Shown piece by piece: positions 22,800 to 24,621 of a stretch of 24,621 bases of DNA. The position numbers and the translations under genes were made by a program. The notes beneath the pieces are model-generated. The model was given only the letters and a program-made list of their open reading frames with translations. It did no database searches and had not been told where the DNA came from. Origin of the DNA: Bacillota bacterium (lineage in GTDB: Bacteria > Bacillota > Clostridia > Christensenellales > QAND01); NCBI GenBank assembly GCA_003150225.1, contig QAND01000019.1, positions 1 through 24,621 of the forward strand, read 5' to 3'. Each line of letters starts with the position of its first letter. Position 1 is the first letter of the stretch.

Positions 22800-23315
22800 A
22801 TGAAAGAGGATACCAAACGGCTGGCGACCCTGGCTATGATTGTAGCCATGGCATCGGCAGTGCATTATCTGGAGGGGCTGCTGCCCCCTATCCTGCCTGC
22901 GGTACCGGGCACCAAGCTGGGATTGGCCAATATCTTCAGTCTATTTGCGCTTGTCACCATGGGGGTAAAGGAAGGCTATGCCGTGGTGGTGCTCCGCTGC
23001 TTGGTGGGGACGCTGATCGGCGGGTCGGTGACGGGTCTCCTTTATGCTCTTTCCGGCGGGCTGCTTAGCTACACCGTTATGGCTCTATGCCGCCGCTTGC
23101 TGAAGGGCCGTTTGAGCCTTTATGGCCTCAGCGCCATGGGAGCCTTCTTTCACAATCTAGGTCAAATTTTGACCGCTTGCCTTGTGATGGGCAACACCTA
23201 TGTGCTGTACTATTTTCCCTATCTTGCCCTAGTGGCGATCCCAACTGGACTGTTGACGGGATTTGCCACAAACCTATGTATCAAGAGTCTAAAAAGGGGA
23301 GGGGTGCTTCATTAA
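22800..23315 (+). CDS. Gx transporter family membrane protein
   Basis: 171-aa hydrophobic protein with about five or six helices, of the Gx transporter/Hpre_diP_synt_I family (often labelled heptaprenyl diphosphate synthase component I). Family features are VHYLEGLLPPILPAVPGTKLG, GLANIFSLFALVTMGVKEGY, and GLLSYTVMALC with MGAFFHNLGQIL. It resembles ECF S components and EetB of the Listeria electron-transfer locus; that link is from memory. AAAGGA lies just before the ATG. The stop TAA (23313-23315) overlaps the proposed ATT start of tadA. Confidence 0.88.
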   Translation: MKEDTKRLATLAMIVAMASAVHYLEGLLPPILPAVPGTKLGLANIFSLFALVTMGVKEGYAVVVLRCLVGTLIGGSVTGLLYALSGGLLSYTVMALCRRLLKGRLSLYGLSAMGAFFHNLGQILTACLVMGNTYVLYYFPYLALVAIPTGLLTGFATNLCIKSLKRGGVLH

Positions 23316-23796
23316 CCGATCCGATCAATTTTATATGGCGAAAGCCCTATGCCAGGCCCAGGCTGCGGCGCGGAAGGGAGAAGTGCCGGTAGGAGCCGTG
23401 GTAGTTCGGGAAGGAAGTATTGTTGCCCGAGCGCATAATTTGCGGGAGACCCGGAGAGATCCCGCTGCGCATGCGGAACTCATCGCTCTGCAGCGGGCGG
23501 CAAAAAAACTGGGGGGGTGGCGCCTTATGGACTGTACGGTTTACGTTACTTTGGAACCCTGCCCTATGTGCGCAGGAGCCATGATCAATGCCCGGGTAGC
23601 CCGGGTGGTGTTTGGGGCTTTTGATCCCAAGGCGGGTTGCTGTGGCACCCTATACCAGTTGATTCAAGATGGGCGATTTAATCATACGTGCCCGGTTACA
23701 GGCGGTGTTTTAGAGGCGGAGTGCGCCGGAATTTTAAAAGAGTTTTTCGCACGGAAGCGGAGAAACAATAGAGATACGAGGAGAGATGATCCATGA
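23311..23796 (+). CDS. tadA: tRNA-specific adenosine deaminase TadA, probable ATT start
   Basis: Zinc enzyme that converts A34 to inosine in tRNA-Arg(ACG); 161 aa. Deaminase motifs are HAE (H54-A55-E56, zinc ligand and catalytic Glu) and PCPMC (C84, C87), with the TadA-type VTLEPCPMCAGAM and FGAFDPKAGCCGTL. The first ATG (23335) has no ribosome binding site and would cut off residues matching the usual TadA start (compare DELYMKEAI of B. subtilis with SDQFYMAKAL here). The in-frame ATT at 23311 restores these, lies 6 bases after GGGGAGGGG (23296-23304), and overlaps the previous stop. No ATG, GTG, TTG or CTG lies between the in-frame stop at 23290 and 23335. A conservative annotation would start at 23335 (153 aa). 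Overlaps ridA by 4 bases. Confidence 0.92.
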   Translation: MNRSDQFYMAKALCQAQAAARKGEVPVGAVVVREGSIVARAHNLRETRRDPAAHAELIALQRAAKKLGGWRLMDCTVYVTLEPCPMCAGAMINARVARVVFGAFDPKAGCCGTLYQLIQDGRFNHTCPVTGGVLEAECAGILKEFFARKRRNNRDTRRDDP

Positions 23797-24170
23797 AGCA
23801 GATTGTACACACTGAAAAAGCCCCTGGAGCCATCGGCCCTTATTCCCAGGCCAACTGCGGCAACGGCATGGTCTTTGTTTCGGGCCAGCTTGGTCTGGAT
23901 CCTGTCTCCGGTGAGCTGGCAGAAGGGGTGGAGAAACAGGCCGTTCAGGCGTTGGAGAATCTGAAAGCCATTCTTACAGAGGCTGGCAGTTCCCTGGAGC
24001 GCGTGGTAAAAACGGTGGTATACCTTCAGAGCATGGAGGATTTTGCCGCTGTTAATCAGGTATATGCCACGTATTTTACGCAAAATTATCCCGCCCGTTC
24101 CTGCTTTGCTGTAGCGGGATTGCCCAAAGGCGGCTTGGTGGAAATTGAGGCTATCGCCCTCCAAGACTGA
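23793..24170 (+). CDS. ridA: RidA family reactive enamine/imine deaminase
   Basis: 125-aa cytosolic protein expected to hydrolyse reactive 2-aminoacrylate-type enamines/imines produced by PLP enzymes. It follows the YjgF/RidA pattern: APGAIGPYSQA at the start, VFVSGQLGLDP, the QAVQALENLKAIL helix, VVKTVVYLQSMEDFAAVNQVY, and PARSCFAVAGLPKGGLVEIEAIA with the conserved Arg (in PARS) and Glu. The length is standard. Its ATG overlaps the tadA stop and has GAGGAGAG upstream. It closes the apbE operon; the terminator follows 70 bases later. Confidence 0.95.
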   Translation: MKQIVHTEKAPGAIGPYSQANCGNGMVFVSGQLGLDPVSGELAEGVEKQAVQALENLKAILTEAGSSLERVVKTVVYLQSMEDFAAVNQVYATYFTQNYPARSCFAVAGLPKGGLVEIEAIALQD

Positions 24171-24240
24171 TCAAAACAATCCCCCGGAGCAATAAGCGTA
24201 ATATCCATAGGGGAGAATAAAAATGAATAGGATACAGACA

Positions 24241-24290
24241 AAGCAGGAGACCTGCGGTTCACATGAACTGCAGGCCTCCTGCTTTTTTTT
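24241..24290 (+). terminator. Long intrinsic terminator after ridA
   Basis: A near-perfect stem AAGCAGGAG-a-CCTGC-g-GTTC, ACAT loop, GAAC-t-GCAGG-c-CTCCTGC, then eight T. It marks the end of the chromosomal operon and the start of a more AT-rich stretch (24291-24430) where I see no gene. Confidence 0.93.
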
Positions 24291-24430
24291 GGGGGGCATG
24301 AATTTTCATGCCCATAGCGCAAATACAGCTTCCTGAAATGTATATATTGCGATAGTAAAATATTTGTTTCGAGCGATACGCCGGTTGTCAAAGCTGTCAC
24401 AAGCAGAAATTGAGAAAAGGAGAAGATACA

Positions 24431-24621
24431 ATGGCAAACTATGAAATCGTAAAGAAAATCGCTGTGATCGGCGGCAAGCCGGACGGCGTGACCAAAGAAA
24501 TCAACATCGTGAAATGGGGCGTTTACGACCCGGCGATCGACATCCGCCGATGGCAGGGAGACATCGCCTCAAAGGGGATTTCCCTCAAGCGGGAGGAAGC
24601 GCAGAAGCTGTTAGACGCTTT
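24431..24621 (+). CDS. YdbC/PC4-like ssDNA-binding protein, N-terminal part (runs off window)
   Basis: 63 complete codons are visible, cut by the window edge. The PC4/YdbC fold pattern is visible: TKEINIVKWGVYDPAIDIRR, then WQGDIASKGISLKREEAQKL, comparable with L. lactis YdbC (KELNRVSW ... YDIRTW ... GKGITLSEEE). YdbC proteins bind single-stranded DNA and are often encoded near one end of integrative conjugative elements of Clostridia, which is why a mobile element may start here. The ATG at 24431 follows AAAAGGAGAAG. No promoter with both boxes could be fixed in the AT-rich leader. Confidence 0.8.
   Translation, partial: MANYEIVKKIAVIGGKPDGVTKEINIVKWGVYDPAIDIRRWQGDIASKGISLKREEAQKLLDA

Noticed and set aside
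24223..24336. 37-codon ORF with GGGGAG upstream, overlapping the ridA terminator, as a leader peptide for the YdbC-like gene
   Set aside because: The terminator palindrome lies inside it, it shows no runs of a regulatory amino acid, and its second half is low-complexity T/G. It is most simply terminator DNA read as protein.
1..24621. CRISPR arrays, insertion sequences and transposases
   Set aside because: No repeat-spacer array, transposase reading frame or IS-type terminal repeats were seen by eye.

Overview
The window looks like chromosomal DNA of a GC-rich, spore-forming, anaerobic member of the Clostridia. The reasons are clostridial-style regulation (TPP and cobalamin riboswitches and a T-box with intrinsic terminators), AGGAGG-type ribosome binding sites, a cwlJ-gerQ spore-germination pair, a probable tungsten aldehyde ferredoxin oxidoreductase, and an archaeal/eukaryal-type ProS. 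I cannot name the species. TGA is used as a normal stop, for example at the ends of btuC, apbE and the radical SAM gene.

Layout: 1-1018 is the 3' end of a sortase-anchored surface protein, closed by a strong terminator. A short region with three 23-bp-spaced repeats follows, then an unrecognised gene broken by a -1 frameshift (1116-2008). A kdpD-kdpE two-component pair with no kdpFABC nearby occupies 2107-5491. On the minus strand come ppa and a TPP-riboswitch-controlled, N-terminally extended thiT. yfbR (deoxynucleotidase) points the other way. A cobalamin riboswitch then leads the btuFCD uptake operon, followed by a small lipoprotein gene and a T-box-controlled proS. cwlJ-gerQ lie on the minus strand.

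14.1-19.4 kb: a radical SAM/SPASM protein resembling the tungsten-cofactor oxidoreductase maturase and an aldehyde ferredoxin oxidoreductase, its likely client, lie about 2.1 kb apart. Between them are tRNA-Ala(GGC), a small AT-rich patch with two tiny genes (a Cys-rich protein and a ribbon-helix-helix repressor-like protein, divergent around a palindrome) and mutY, which appears to be transcribed as a leaderless mRNA.

19.4-24.6 kb: on the minus strand, an MFS transporter and an unrecognised gene with an in-frame TGA. On the plus strand, a tightly coupled operon apbE - NusG_II - Gx transporter - tadA - ridA, in which tadA appears to start with ATT. The operon closes with a long terminator. 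The last 190 bases begin a YdbC/PC4-like ssDNA-binding protein, a family common in integrative conjugative elements, so a mobile element may begin at the right edge.

Most of the window is well-known housekeeping and cofactor-uptake biology. The points most worth checking are the non-standard expression signals (ATT start, leaderless mutY, in-frame TGA), the split AOR/maturase locus, the ThiT N-terminal extension, and the flavinylation/redox-like operon.
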